From assembly GCA_022885665.1 (NCBI GenBank), contig JAGQDJ010000020.1:248001-312000 (forward strand): a DNA stretch of 64,000 nucleotides, read 5' to 3'. The stretch is from Triops longicaudatus. Lineage: Eukaryota > Arthropoda > Branchiopoda > Notostraca > Triopsidae. Positions 12,638 to 24,384 of this stretch are shown here, one piece after another. Position 1 is the stretch's first letter. Every line of letters begins with the position of its first letter. The position numbers were made by a program, and so were the translations under genes. The notes beneath the pieces are model-generated. The model was not told the DNA's origin, did no database searches, and saw only the letters and a program-made list of their open reading frames with translations.

Positions 12638-13811
12638 GCTTATCACTTTCAGTTGGTCAGGCTCACGATGGGGACACAAGTCTTGAAGGTAAAACAAACA
12701 AACAGGGATTTGGGGACATAGTTTTCGTCAGGGGAATTGTCTTGGTTAACTGAAAAAACACGAATGAGATCGGTAAGGTTGAGTTTCACACACCACGGAA
12801 AAGGATTTTGCTCACCGACTTGTCCACTTTTTATTTTCCAAGAGCCAGCCCACACAAAAGCTAGCGGGGATGCTCCGCGGCCATCTTTGTCCCACACTTG
12901 TCACAGAGAGAGAGCCCACGAGCGCGCGGAGACGCCGAACCATAACAGTGCTTCTGCCGCTGGGGGTTTAGCGCTACTGAAGGCAGGCAAGTTGAAATTG
13001 GAGCTTTTATGTCCTTGCGCGTCATCTAGTGGCGTGAAACCGCATTTCATGGTCATTTCAAAGTTTTACCCGCGAGTCTGCGGCTGAACCATTTGAAGCT
13101 GCAACTTCAGCGTTATTTTTTTCATTTTCTTCGTTTACTTTGAGCCAATTTTCTAAAAATATTTTATGTCAAAATGTATTCTTAAACAAGTCTATCTAAT
13201 ACTGTGTTGGCTGAACCAATTAACGAACGTTGGTGAGTTGGAAGGAAAAGTTGGCGAATTGATGTTTTGGAACTTTACAAATAAATAATACAGATTATGG
13301 TAATCTAACCGAATAGCACGATTCGAAGTTTTTTTTCCCTAGGCTCCAGTAAAAGACAAATATAGCAGAGAGCTTTAATTGATCAAACTCTTCTGGTTAT
13401 AGAGTGGTAACATCAAACAATTGCGGAAAAAAGTGAGCGAATGGTAAAGATTAGTTAATCAATCGTGCTATTTTCGAGAAAATATGAATAGTCCTTACAT
13501 TTGGCACAAAAGGCCTAAAATACCTTTATTTATATTTTTAACAAATGTAGACATCTTTTGTACATTTTTATATTTGTTCGTTCTGTATTGACGCTTATAA
13601 GAATATACGTTCTAATATTTTAAAGAGCTTTATGATCGAAAGTGCAACGAAGAAGAACAAGGTTTACATCGCTGTTAGATTCGTTGATTATTAGCCGTCA
13701 AAGTTTGTGAGAGTAAGCCTTAAGTTTGGCAAAGTTAAGTAAACCTTAAGTCGACTACCCAACCTTACTTGAATATAAAATTAAAAAGATCGAACTTATG
13801 ATTTTGCAGCT
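12638..13811. other. intergenic region upstream of the CARD gene
   Basis: No gene supported. The part up to about 13080 is GC-richer than its surroundings and lies just upstream of the CARD gene on the minus strand, so it probably holds that gene's 5' exon and promoter. The open frames there have no recognisable protein character. Above 13090 it is AT-rich with nothing evident. Confidence 0.4.
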
Positions 13812-14464
13812 CTACCAATAACAAATATAGTCGCTTCCACGCATCCAGAACGTGTTTTTGCGTTTTCCGGTGGGTAGTTTGTCTAAGTAGCTCTGGATGC
13901 TTACATATTGTTCTCCAGGAGCGTCAAACGGAACAGGTGTCGGAATTTTGTACAAGACGTTCAGCAACGCTGTCTGAAAAGTAAAGTAAAATATTCAAAT
14001 AAAATACTAAAAATGCGAAAAATGTGCAACGTAGGACGATGATCAACTTACAGACTTCCATTTCTTCGTAACGGCTCTAGGGCGTAGTAAATTGGGGTCA
14101 ATTATACCGAATTGCTTATGAATAGGTTCCACAGCCTGGTTAGACTGGAAAAGCTTTCCAACATGTGACGTGCTGCGGCTTTTAGGCATCGAATCGTTGG
14201 AGTTTTCAGCAGAAAAAAACCAGCGAGGCAGACTTTTTCTTCGATCCTGGTTCGGCTGGAGACACTGGCGCCACTGTCACTACCGGCATTGTTTAATGGC
14301 TCCTTCAAGCTTCTATTGCTGTTGGTGTGCGTTGTCATTGCTCTTTCGGTAGATTCTTCGATTTGGGTAGACTCAAATGGATTTCTTAGCGCTTTCACGG
14401 ACGGAAGCAAGTTTGTTCGATTGCAAATCGTTTCTGCACCGTACGGAGGCTTTTGAGTAGTTAT
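13812..14464 (-). CDS. unidentified protein, C-terminal exons with apparent frameshift
   Basis: I do not recognise this protein. The last exon is 13973-13812 (53 codons and TAG), ending in an aromatic-rich tail with WMRGSDYICYW. It joins in phase through a GTAAGT donor to an exon that ends at 14052 and begins at 14464 after TTTTTTCCTAG. Inside that upstream exon the frame changes. From 14464 the open frame is Ser/Thr/Asn-rich and continues to a stop near 14102; the frame that splices correctly is the next one, open from about 14273. The two would join smoothly (EEK to SLPRWFF) if the five-A run at 14238-14234 (minus strand) had one more base. I see no convincing tiny intron. An assembly indel, a real frameshift mutation or an unusual intron all remain possible. 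Confidence 0.5.
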
Positions 14465-14701
14465 CTAGGAAAAAAGGTATTTAGTTACTTTTTCACAAGG
14501 CTTGAGATATATGAGCTTTGGCTTAATTTAGGTTCACGGAAATATTGAACCTATCAAAGAAAACTTTTGCACACGCTCAAGAAAACTTTTGAAGGTTTGC
14601 TATTCATATTTAGCACTTTATGGTCGACAGTTACACAGAAGAGTGAGAAACCAAGTTTGAAAAGATTTCGGAAGCTTAGAGAAGCAATACGTCACACTGC
14701 A

Positions 14702-14713
14702 GTATAATAATAA

Positions 14714-14753
<40 letters not shown>

Positions 14754-14880
14754 TAATGTAAATAATGATGGTAATAGTAATAATTAGTATAATAATAATA
14801 TTATTATAATATTATAATAATAATATAATAACTATAATAATAATTTATTTAATAATCATAACAATAATACTAATAATAAT
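14702..14880. repeat. TAA/TAT microsatellite
   Basis: Long imperfect array of TAA trinucleotides passing into TATAAT-type repeats, in the presumed intron or upstream DNA of the unidentified minus-strand gene. Confidence 0.9.
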
Positions 14881-15238
14881 TATAAAAATATTCTAACATT
14901 TTCGCCAGGAGCGATCTCGCTTTTTCGTTCTTTCTTTTGAATTTCTTACGAAAGCAAGCAGGCAAGCAAGAAAGAAAGAAAGAAAAAAATCTTTCTTTTT
15001 GCGACGAAAAAAATTTTTCTTTCATTATCTATATTTTCAAAATCGGTCTCGGATCGCTTCGTGTCAACATGTTAGCTTATATAAGAAATGACTCCGTTTA
15101 AAGCCCTTCTTTCGTAATTTCCATCGTTACAATTAGCTAGCATTAGCTGTAAGAAAGTAAGGCACAAGTAATTGAAACTATTATAAAATGATTGAAAAAT
15201 TGAATTTTGACTCGTTTTGTAATAACTTCTCACTATAC

Positions 15239-15365
15239 CGCGAACTTCGCTCCTTTTCCCGTGTTATAAAAAAGCTGGGTTATTTAGCTCAAATTCGATG
15301 CTCAACATTACCTAGCGGACTTCGTTCCTTTTCCCGCGTTATAGCTTACGGGTTTATGGAGGGTA
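15239..15365. repeat. dispersed repeat fragment (CTTCG..CCTTTTCCCG.GTTATA)
   Basis: The word ACTTCGCTCCTTTTCCCGTG followed by TTATA at about 15245 recurs at about 15319 as ACTTCGTTCCTTTTCCCGCG, and again at about 20708 as ACTTCGACCCTTTTCCCATG. A linked word, TTATTTAGCTCAAATTCG, occurs near 15283 and 15481. These look like fragments of one interspersed element, possibly a DNA-transposon remnant. No coding part is visible. Confidence 0.55.
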
Positions 15366-15528
15366 GCATGGAGCAAGGGATGACGCAGTTTTTAAGAAAA
15401 GTTGCCTAAAAAACTTAAACATATGAAAAGTAAAAAGTTTTTATAGGCCATCTTATGCTTCTCTGGTATAAAACACCAAGGTTATTTAGCTCAAATTCGG
15501 TGTTCAAAATTACCTCGATAGTCAAAAT

Positions 15529-15845
15529 CTAGAAGAACCTATAATAATCGGAAAGAACCAAAGGACCAAATCTAGAAGAACCTTATAGAATCAGACAGAA
15601 CCTAAATACAAGAGCCCGTTCTCTTAAATGAGGGGTCTCTCTTACATCCGGGTCTTGCGCATAATCCCTTTATCTTACACATATACACAGTAGTAATGAC
15701 ACAAATCGATAGACCAAATCTAGTAGAACCTTGTACAATCGGAAAGAACCTAAATACAAGAGCCCGTTCTCTTATATGAGGGGTCTCTCTTACATCCGGG
15801 TCTTCCGCAAAATCTTATTTTCTCACAAATATACACAGTTGTAAC
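15529..15845. repeat. 148-bp tandem repeat
   Basis: A unit beginning GACCAAATCTAG at 15564 is repeated from 15712 (period 148 bp). Both copies contain AAATACAAGAGCCCGTTCTC and GAGGGGTCTCTCTTACATCC. A partial third copy (CTAGAAGAACC...ATAATCGGAAAGAACC) precedes from about 15529. Copies differ by scattered substitutions, so the duplication is not very recent. Confidence 0.8.
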
Positions 15846-16015
15846 GAATTAAAGTGTTGCTGTCAAGCTTGCTTGTCGGGCGGAAAACATTGGGAACTCT
15901 TTCGGACCATAGCTCCAAAACAGCTAGCCCGATTCTCATGATTTTGTTGTTAAAAAATTCTTCAAAAAATCTACTTTGCGGTACCCAAGAATAATCAATA
16001 AATTCAAAAACTTAC

Positions 16016-16136
16016 GGTATTCGTGTCCATCCCGGTTCTGGGTCACTTGTACCCCGTAAGCTGTCAGCAGGATTTGGCCACTTGCTTGAACAATTGCCAC
16101 CAAACCTTCGGGATCAGGAACTGGATAACAAGCCAA
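16016..16136 (-). CDS. candidate exon of unidentified gene
   Basis: Minus-strand open frame ending in a strong GTAAGT donor at 16015, reading YPVPDPEGLVAIVQASGQ and on to NRDGHEY. It could begin at an AG acceptor at 16121 or further upstream. It may be a 5' exon of the gene whose C-terminus lies at 13812, but the phase (one base left over) does not match the 14464 exon, so an intervening exon would be required. The YPVPDP codons also occur in a duplicate at 16637-16665. No family recognised. Confidence 0.4.
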
Positions 16137-17026
16137 ACATTTTGCACAAACACATTCGGTATATTACCGATAAGACTAGCCGATATCGTTTAGGACAACT
16201 GAATCCTCGAACGAACAAAAAAATCGTCAGGAACTCCGTGCAATTAAGAACGGATTTAAGTATCCGAATGGAAAGGATACTCCGACTTGGACACTTGGAT
16301 ACAACGAATGGACACCGACTTGGCAGTTTGTTGTTTTGGCCTGTTGAGTTTTTCGATACGGGAAAAAATTCACATTTTCATCCCTTATCACAAATTAGCC
16401 TTTCAATTTAATCTTTCACAAATCCGTGGATTGATTGTCACGAGTCACCACTGTCACGTTTTCAGTTTGATTTGACATTAGAGTGCTATCTAAAGACGTC
16501 AAGCAATTCCAAAATTTCTATAAGGACAGATATTTAAATCGTAACTTAATTGCAAACTATGGTGTACATGAAAATTTTATCAGTTAAATCGAAAGTTTGA
16601 GCTGCTTGCTCTCCCTCGGCGTCTGATTTATTACAACTTCCGGGATCAGGAACTGGATACCAAGCTGCACGCAAACTGAAAACGATCAACAGGTGAGCGC
16701 GGCAAACGAATGTTATTGTGGATGACGGTGTTTATTTTTCGCCAACGACATCTATCGAACAACTTTCTAACTTTCCAGTGCAACAAGTCACATGGGAATA
16801 TTTTTTCCGTAAGTTAAATTCACGTTTAAAAGTGTTTAAAAAAGAATTAACATATTTTGTAATAGTTAATCGGATTATAATTTATAATCCTTAAAGACAC
16901 TTAAATGTGATCCTCAAGAAAGAATACACACTGAACAAGATACATTCAGTACATCATCATCTAACATCACCATCGAGTTTACGTAGCTGGCGTTAAAAAA
17001 AGTTTCCACTCCTCGAAAAACTAGTC
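16121..17026. other. region between the unidentified gene and MOCOS
   Basis: Contains a near-copy (16637-16665) of the 16105-16134 sequence. On the minus strand the frame through this copy stays open from about 16690 down to a TAA near 16549 and follows a plausible TTTTCAG acceptor, so a duplicated or alternative exon is possible. The plus-strand 5' flank of MOCOS from about 16740 shows no clear TATA box. Confidence 0.35.
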
Positions 17027-20000
17027 ATGGAAGCCCAAATATTTGGAGAAGAGCAGTGGAAACTAATTCAAAAGGAATTCCCCAACTTAAACGGTAATTC
17101 ACAAACGTTATCTCCATCATTTTTTTTTCTTTTTAATATTTTAATTTATTTTTGTTCTTAAGATCAAGTATACTTGGACCATGCTGGTGCTGCTTTATAC
17201 CCCTCTAGCCAAATTGAAACCATTGCCTCTGATCTCCAAACAAATTTATACGGAAACCCTCACAGTCCACATCCCAGTAGTCGCTTAACGTCAGATTTGA
17301 TTGACGGCGTTCGCTTATCCGTCCTGCGTCACTTTAATACATCCCAGCATTACTACGAAGTCATATTCACGTCCGGTACAACCCACGCCTGCAAATTGGT
17401 CGCTGAACACTTTCCATTCACACCCAACAGCACTTTTGCCTACTTACAAGAAAGCCACACCTCCGTTATGGGCATGCGGGGTTACGCCCACCAGAAAAAC
17501 GCACAAATCTATACTCTACCCTCATCTAGCGCTGTTGAAGCCTTTACTGCCACAAATAATAACGTCAAAGAAGAAAACGTTTCCATAACCGACTTTTACA
17601 GTTTATTCGCATTTCCCGCGCAATGCAACTTCTCAGGAACGCAGTATCCATTACAGTGGATCGATTTAGCGCAAAAAGGTGCCATAGACCAAATTTTATC
17701 TTCTTACGCCATTACCCTAACGGAAAAAGACAACGAAGTTCCTCATCCCAGCCCAGGAAAGCGTTCCCGGTGGCTCGTTTACTTAGATGCAGCTTCGTAT
17801 GCAGCCACGCGGAATTTAGACTTGAGTTTGTACCAGCCCGATTTTGTGGGCGTGTCGTTTTATAAGATTTTTGGCTACCCAACTGGATTGGGAGCCTTGT
17901 TAGTCCGCAAAGACGTTGTACCTATAATGCAATCGGAACCAAGACCGTATTTCGGAGGAGGAACGGTGCTCATGGCCATGAGTCAGAAGCTGAAACATGT
18001 TTTGCGACCTCGTTTACATGAAAGGTTATTTATTTCTATTCTGTATATATTCAGAGAAGTTCATTTTCCAGAGTTTTCTCATGTTATGCGTGAAATTAGG
18101 AATATATTCCGCGAAATTCACCTTCCAATTTTGCTTTTTAGTTCTTCTCGTAACAAGTTTTATCAGTACTTTAGGTAATGTCGTAAAATAGTATTATTGT
18201 TTGTAATATATAATTCTGTATCACTTTATATGAATTTTCTTCTTTTTTTAAACAATTTTTTTTTATTTTTTTGATATAGGGTGCATTTGGAAATTAAATT
18301 TTCCGTTTTTTAAGTATGAAGTGGTTGTCAACTAAATGAGTCAGTATTAATCATTTTTATTATTCGTTTCAGCTGGGAGGATGGAACAGTGAATTTCCTG
18401 GCGATCGTGCAACTGCGTCATTGCTTTGCTGCATTAAAAAAACTTGCGATTTCCATGGATCACGTGACGCGACATACACACGCGTTGGCTCTTTATGCTC
18501 GTCAACAATTGCACTCTTTAAAACACGCCAATGGGGCTTGTTTTGCGGAGTTGTATGGTCCCGATGTCCTGCAACAGGAAGCTTGCGGACCCATTGTTGC
18601 CTTCAACTTGAAAAATCGTTTGGGAGCTTATGTCGGTTTTGCCCAGGTTTTTACCCTCATTCTCTTCTTATTTAAAAAGTATGCATTGTAGAACCTAACA
18701 CATAGCGTAGCGATAACCGTTGGAAAGTCGCTATTTGACAACAAGTTTTCTGCTTTTTCTGTCGAGAAAAAAATTGGTAGTCGAGGCCTCAAGACGGCGA
18801 TGCTTGTCCGTAAAAATGGCGACATGGCGCAGTCTAATTCATGATAATAAGTATTTTAACCTAGCTTAAATATTGTTGGAAGCTTGTTACAAATGAGATT
18901 AGGGAAAGTGAACAGATACTTCCGAATCTAAGCGTAAAATGTAAAAAAAAATCTACTAAAGTGCCACCAGGTGTTGTCATCTTCTCAAATTGAGCGTTGA
19001 CAAGCAATAATGGCGGGGAATGACGCCATAAGAGGTCCAAGTTTGCGAAATTTGATACGTAAATATTCGAGAAGACGCATTACGCGACGTTAATGTTTTA
19101 AATTAACGGAGAAACTGTCATTAAAAGTAAAGATGCCATGAAAATCTAACTTAGAATCTTAACACAATTTAAAGAATGTTAAACTCTTTGCCTAGGATAA
19201 TATGCAGTTTCAGTTGAACATCGTATAAACTGTCCCAGTTGTTTTCCAAAATCGTTATCTCGTAACGCAAAATGTATTTCTACGTAACCTACGTTTTTTG
19301 TATGTCTCTTCGTAAGTTTCGCGTTAATTTCACTGTTTGCAAAGTATTTAATTTTATTACTAAGTCTTCCTTTCGTACTTAGGTTGAACGGATTTTAGGA
19401 CTGCATAAAGTTCACGTGCGTACGGGATGTTTCTGCAATCCAGGGGCGTGTCAAACCTATTTGAACCTTAAGAATGAGGACGTGGAGCGTCACTATCACG
19501 TAAAAACCCAGCGTCAAAACGAGAAAAACACGTTTCTCTTTCAACCTTCTTTTCTTGGCTCTTTTCTTTGAAAGCCCCTTTTTCCTTGTTTATAAGAGAA
19601 CTCTTTTTTTTTTCTCTGCCATAGGCGGGGCATGTCTGTGGAGACCAATACGATCTAATTGAAGGTCATCCAACCGGCGCAGTGCGCATCTCTTTCGGTT
19701 ATTACTCAGCGCGTAGCCACGTTGATCGTCTCGTCGCAGTTTTAAAGGACTGTTTCCTCGATTCGCCCCGAGTCTTTGAACGTCCTTTGGCTGCCATGGC
19801 CGATTTGCTCAGCGACGGCCCGCGACTCAAGGCTATTCGTTTATACCCAGTGAAATCCGGTGGCCCTTTATCGGTCACTAAATGGTCCGTCGGACCCAAA
19901 GGTTTGCTTTACGATAGGCACTTTTCGGTTATCAACGCAGCAGGAAGAGGCCTGGACTTAAAAAAAGAGCCCAAACTTTGTTTACTCGAACCCCAAATCG

Positions 20001-21340
20001 ATCTTGAGCAACAGACGCTTACCTTATCCTTCCCAGGTAAACATTGGGTATCTTGTTTACGACGCGTTAATGCGGTTTATTACTGAATTGTATTTAGTCT
20101 TGGTATTCATGTATCCATTTTTAGTTCAGTTGCAGTTATATTTCGAAATGAAGTGTGCTAATTTACGATGCTAAAGGTTCAATTTGCTAAATATTTTCAA
20201 ATTTATTTTCAGGCTTCGGGAGCGTGGAGGTGGATTTGGAGGACAAGGAGAACGAAGCACCAAATTTAGCTGCGTCTTGCGTGACTAAAGTATGCGGAGA
20301 GAAAGTGTTGGGTCAAGATTGCGGCGACGAAGCGGCGCTGTGGTTGCAAGATGTGTTTAATCAAGAAGGCTTGCGGCTCATTCGGCAGCACAAGAAGGAT
20401 GAGCGGATCTCGAAAGCGAAAGCGCCATTGTCGATGGCCAACGACTCGCATTTCCTGGTCGTGAATTATCTCAGCATCCTCAAATTAAAGCAAGATATGG
20501 AAGAGATGGACTACACACTCACTTACGACGCAGTAATGACCTAACTCTATGCATAGCCCTTAAATACTTCTTAATATTCTCATAAATACTTCATATTATT
20601 CTTGTATATACTCTTTATATTCTCATAAATACTTCGTTGTATTCTCATTATCACGAACGGAATTTCGTTTCGTAAGCAAATTCGATGTTCGTAATTACCC
20701 TGCATACTTCGACCCTTTTCCCATGTTATAGCTTATGAATTTTTGAGCGTTGAGACTTCCCTAGTTAATTTTTAGAAGATAAATAGTTTTCTCCGGAAAT
20801 TCGATGGTTAGGCTCTTAAGGATTTATGTACGATTATTTAAGGTTTCAAAAAGTAAATGTCTACACATTGTTACTTTTGTTAATTAATGTTCCAAAAATG
20901 TTACTTTTGTTAATTAATGTTCCAAAAATTTATGTAATTTTAGGATGAGTTACTGAGGCGGATGAGGGGCAATTTGATCATCGAAGGAGTCGAACCTTAT
21001 CAGGAAGAATCGTGGGATACGTTCCAAATCGGGAAATTACATTTGAAAGTAATTCATTTCGTTTGACCCCCCAAAAAAGTTTTAACCGTATTGAAATTCG
21101 TTTCATTGGATTTTTTTTTTTTTTTTTTTTTTTTTTTCATTTCAATAGAGCGAAGGAGATTGTCCACGATGTCAGATGATTTGTGTGGACACAGAGACCG
21201 GCGAACCCAGTAAAGAGCCCTTACGAGCCTTAGGAGCAATCCGTGGGCCTAAAGTGCCGTTTGGGGTTTTGACAGCTAGAGGAACAACGAATAAGTCGTT
21301 TACCGAAATCTGTGTGGGAGATTTGGTATCATGGGACTAA
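17027..21340 (+). CDS. MOCOS: molybdenum cofactor sulfurase
   Basis: Cytosolic enzyme that takes sulfur from L-cysteine and adds the terminal sulfido ligand to the molybdenum cofactor of xanthine dehydrogenase and aldehyde oxidase. Eight exons: 17027-17093, 17163-18024, 18373-18646, 19383-19499, 19625-20036, 20213-20532, 20944-21048, 21149-21340. All phases agree, giving 782 residues, close to the insect maroon-like protein. The N-terminal class V aminotransferase-like domain begins DHAGAALYP. The PLP lysine is about K257 in FYKIFGYPTG, and the sulfur-carrying cysteine motif is TGCFCNPGAC (C417 and C419). The MOSC N-terminal barrel starts near residue 508 (AIRLYPVKSGGP), and the C-terminal MOSC domain includes GDCPRCQM and ends VGDLVSWD. 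An ATTAAA poly(A)-like signal is at 21418. The gene is convergent with CEP78, 262 bp away. Intron 6 carries repeats. Confidence 0.97.
20563..20745. repeat. AT-rich repeats in MOCOS intron 6
   Basis: TATTCTCATAAATACTTC occurs at least twice between 20574 and 20635, with degenerate neighbours. It is followed near 20660-20745 by a diverged copy of the 15.2-kb dispersed repeat (AAATTCGATGTTC, then ACTTCGACCCTTTTCCCATG). Confidence 0.6.
20870..20929. repeat. perfect 30-bp direct tandem repeat
   Basis: A 30-bp unit beginning GTTACTTTTGTTAATTAATG is present twice without a mismatch (20870-20899, 20900-20929), just upstream of the 3' splice site of MOCOS intron 6. Confidence 0.95.
21111..21137 (+). 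repeat. T27 run before a MOCOS acceptor
   Basis: 27 consecutive T residues in the last MOCOS intron, ending 11 bases before the AG at 21147-21148, so it forms an extreme polypyrimidine tract. Confidence 0.9.
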
Positions 21341-21602
21341 ATGTGCAAATCAATTTCTTGCCTGGTAGTTTAAGTGCCAAAAAAAGAAATGCTATATTTT
21401 ACGAATTATTATTAGACATTAAAGCAAGAGAATACAGCTAACAATTTTGAGGGAAATTTGGTGTTATCCAATTTTTCCTATTTTACATACATTTGTCCAA
21501 AAATTTATGATTTCTTCGAAGAATTTTTGTTAAAATTAAGGACGCGTTTTTAATTGTAAGCTACTTTCGCGTAAAATTACATCAGAAGCAATGTTGCTTC
21601 AT

Positions 21603-24243
21603 TCAGGGAGGCGAGACTTCCGAGTTTATCGTAATTTCGCTCAAAAAATCCATAATTGACGAAATATTCGAAGAGACAGACAAGGATTTCGTTGGGTTAA
21701 ACCGGAAATTTTGCGACTGGGGCTTTGAAGGGGCGGAGCTTGGCTTTTCGAATGAGTTGGAGTAACTGTCTTCCTTGTGCTCGACGATATGGGACGACCT
21801 GGACGTTCTCGAAGCCTTGGATACTAGAGAATCGACACGCAACGAGTTGACTGGTTCGCTTATTTGGTTCAGTCGAGGCGTTTGCGACGGTGGCGACACT
21901 CTTGAACCACTAATAGCGTGCGAGTTCGATTTCTGACTAATCTGCTCGCGGTGATTTGAAGATTTCGACTTGGAGGCTGTGAGCGTGTGCTGAGAATGTT
22001 CGCTGACGGCGTGATCGCTCAGGAAACTGTGATTTAGCGACGGCAAAACGGAAGGTTCAGGTGGCGCTTCAGTTCTCAGCGTCGCTAAAACTGCTTGCAA
22101 ATCTTCTTTTAGCGAAGATAACGGTTCTACGCCGCGGTCTGTTACGTCTTCATGGGATTTCAGATCGGAATGAGCTGAAATTGTACCCGAACGGGGTGAA
22201 ATACCTTTGTCTACGACCCTCGCAGCCAATACGTCCATCCTGAAAGAAATAAATGGTTAATTTTACTAGACCCTTTTATTTATTTATTATTTTCTTACTT
22301 GCGTATTAAGTATCTTCTTTATTTTTTCTTTTTTTATATATAAAAAAGCTCTACATGGTTAGTTAATTACAATTCTTACTTTTGCTTGTTTATTAATATT
22401 TGGATGCATTTGCATGCATTGAACACAATAAAAAAATAAGCTTTACGGTAATAAGTAACACAATTTTTATGCTAAAATTCTCAGTTTAGGTCTGAAAAAT
22501 TTACTTTAAATTATTTTAAAAAAATAATTTTAATTAACGTACCCGCTAGCTTTTAGGGTCGCTAAGACCGTGTGGGTGCGAGCTAAGGAGGATCTTATAG
22601 CTTCCATAGTCTGAAGATCGACCCAAATTCCTTCTTTTTGCGCTTCAGACGATATCATAGATTTCTTCTTGGATTTTAGTTTCTTGTACCGGTCTTTTAA
22701 GGCTAAGTATCGCTGCGATTCACTTTCCAACTGTTCGGCGAGCTCCAAAACGCGCTTTTCCGCTTCAAGCCGCATACGCCGCTCTTCTTCTAATTCGGTA
22801 AGCAACTTCTTGGACATTGCATCGCTTTCAGAGTCGCTTTTTGGCGTACTGCGGGTTGGTTCATTCGTTGTAAGGGGAGTTCGGGCTAATCTGACGCTGG
22901 AAGTCGTACTCATGCGGGTTGACGGGCGTCCAACAGTTCGGAATGCGCTACTGGGCGTGGATCTTGACTTCAAAGGGCTTTTTCTCACAGGTTTGCGAAT
23001 TGTTTTCTTGGGAGAGGTTGTTGAAGCTTTCGCAACCGGAAGAGGAAGATATCGAGTCTAATTTATGTAGAGTATTTAGTGAGAACGAATAAGGAATGAT
23101 ATATATAAAAAATTACGTCGACTTGTTTGGAATTGCGTGTGAAGGTTAGATCGCGTATTTCGTCCAAAACTTCCCAGGAAATCTCTTCGTTGTCACGAAC
23201 ATCGATTAAAGACAACGTTGCATTGTGTTCCCGTAGAAGTTTTATAACAATTTGACCTCCGATGTCCGTAATACCGCAGTTGTGAAGATCCAACACTGTT
23301 GGAAAACAAACAATAAATACAGTGAAAATTGATTTTAAAAATTATTTTAGTTCATCTGAAGGATATACCTTTGACCCAGAGATCGTCTTTCAAAGCTGAG
23401 GCGAGACGTGCAAGCCCAGAATCGCCAATCTGGTTCTGACATAACGTCAAACGCCGTAAGCCTGCCATGGCTTCCAAATTGGGCAAACCGCTACGCAATG
23501 ATTCTTTCCAAACTGCGCTCCGACGACACACAGATTGATGCTTTAACAATAAGCCAATAATTATATTAAATTCTTCAACAATTTTTTTAAGTACTTGGAT
23601 CATTTCTGTCAGAAGTTCGGCGCATTCTGGGTTTAACTGGCTATTTGTTAAGTTCAGCCAAACCAAATTGGGTTTGTTTTTCAGCACCGTGGTTAACAAT
23701 CTCAAGTTTTCGATACTGATGGCAGTAGTTTGCAACGAAAGACTTTCTACGGAGGAATTTGACGCCAATCCCTGAGAACAAACTCATTTTAAATTAAATT
23801 TTTCATAACTTGTAGCGAATTAGGAAAAAAAAAAATACTTCTGCTAGATTATGAAAGTCGGATGACTTTAAGGGCAAGCCTTCTAATGCAAGATGTTTCA
23901 GCGATATAGTTTTCTGTAAACTCGATGCCAAAGCGTGCATTAATTCAGGAATATGTTTTAATTTCGTTTTCTGACACGGCGTTAAGCTAGGAAACGGATT
24001 AGTGCCCAATTTGTTTACAAGCATCGTGTCCTTCTCGTCAATTTTAATATTTATTTTTTCAAGGGTTGCGTCGGCAGCTAAAGTGCTTAGAAAAGGATGC
24101 CACTCGGTGTGCGGTATGCGAAAATAATGAAAATCTAAAACTCGTTCTTTGAGCTTAGCTTCTATGGCGTGCAATGGTGCCGTTCCTGAGCGTAGACATT
24201 CAAGTTGGTATTTATCCTGAAACGTCGTGGCTTTTTTCGCCAT
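21603..24243 (-). CDS. CEP78: centrosomal protein of 78 kDa
   Basis: Leucine-rich-repeat protein of the centriole wall, involved in centriole and cilium biogenesis. Exons on the minus strand: 24243-23839, 23771-23595, 23540-23369, 23295-23117, 23057-22543 and 22239-21603, giving 694 residues against about 690 in vertebrates. The N-terminal half has LRR-type segments (NKPNLVWLNLTNSQL, MAGLRRLTLCQNQIGDSGL, VLDLHNCGITDIGG), with the CEP78 signature WKESLRSGLPNLEAM before them. The fifth exon holds a basic, Ser/Thr-rich stretch and a coiled coil (ELEEERRMRLEAEKRVLEL). The C-terminus is a Ser-rich tail ending SEITINSEVSPP. The 54-nt intron 23594-23541 has no stop in frame, so retention would add 18 residues. 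I treat it as an intron because skipping it restores the family spacing. Confidence 0.93.
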
Positions 24244-24384
24244 TTCTGCACAATTTTTTAGTCCCTTTTCAGTAAAAAATCATTTAGTTTCCTCTGACTT
24301 TAAAACAAAACAGACTTTCAAAATCGACGCCTTCTTTCATTCCAAAGCACCGTTGCCAATTTAAAAAGCGGTGTCCTTAGGAAG

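Noticed and set aside
12445..13087. Plus-strand open frames of about 100 codons
   Set aside because: The first is antisense to the CARD exon; the second has no splice or homology support and lies in the CARD gene's upstream region.
15529..15845. Repeat array considered as a CRISPR-like structure
   Set aside because: It is a two-to-three copy 148-bp tandem repeat in a eukaryotic genome, not short repeats with unique spacers.
21054..21239. Minus-strand frame with a poly-Lys stretch
   Set aside because: Produced by the T27 run and antisense to the last MOCOS exon.
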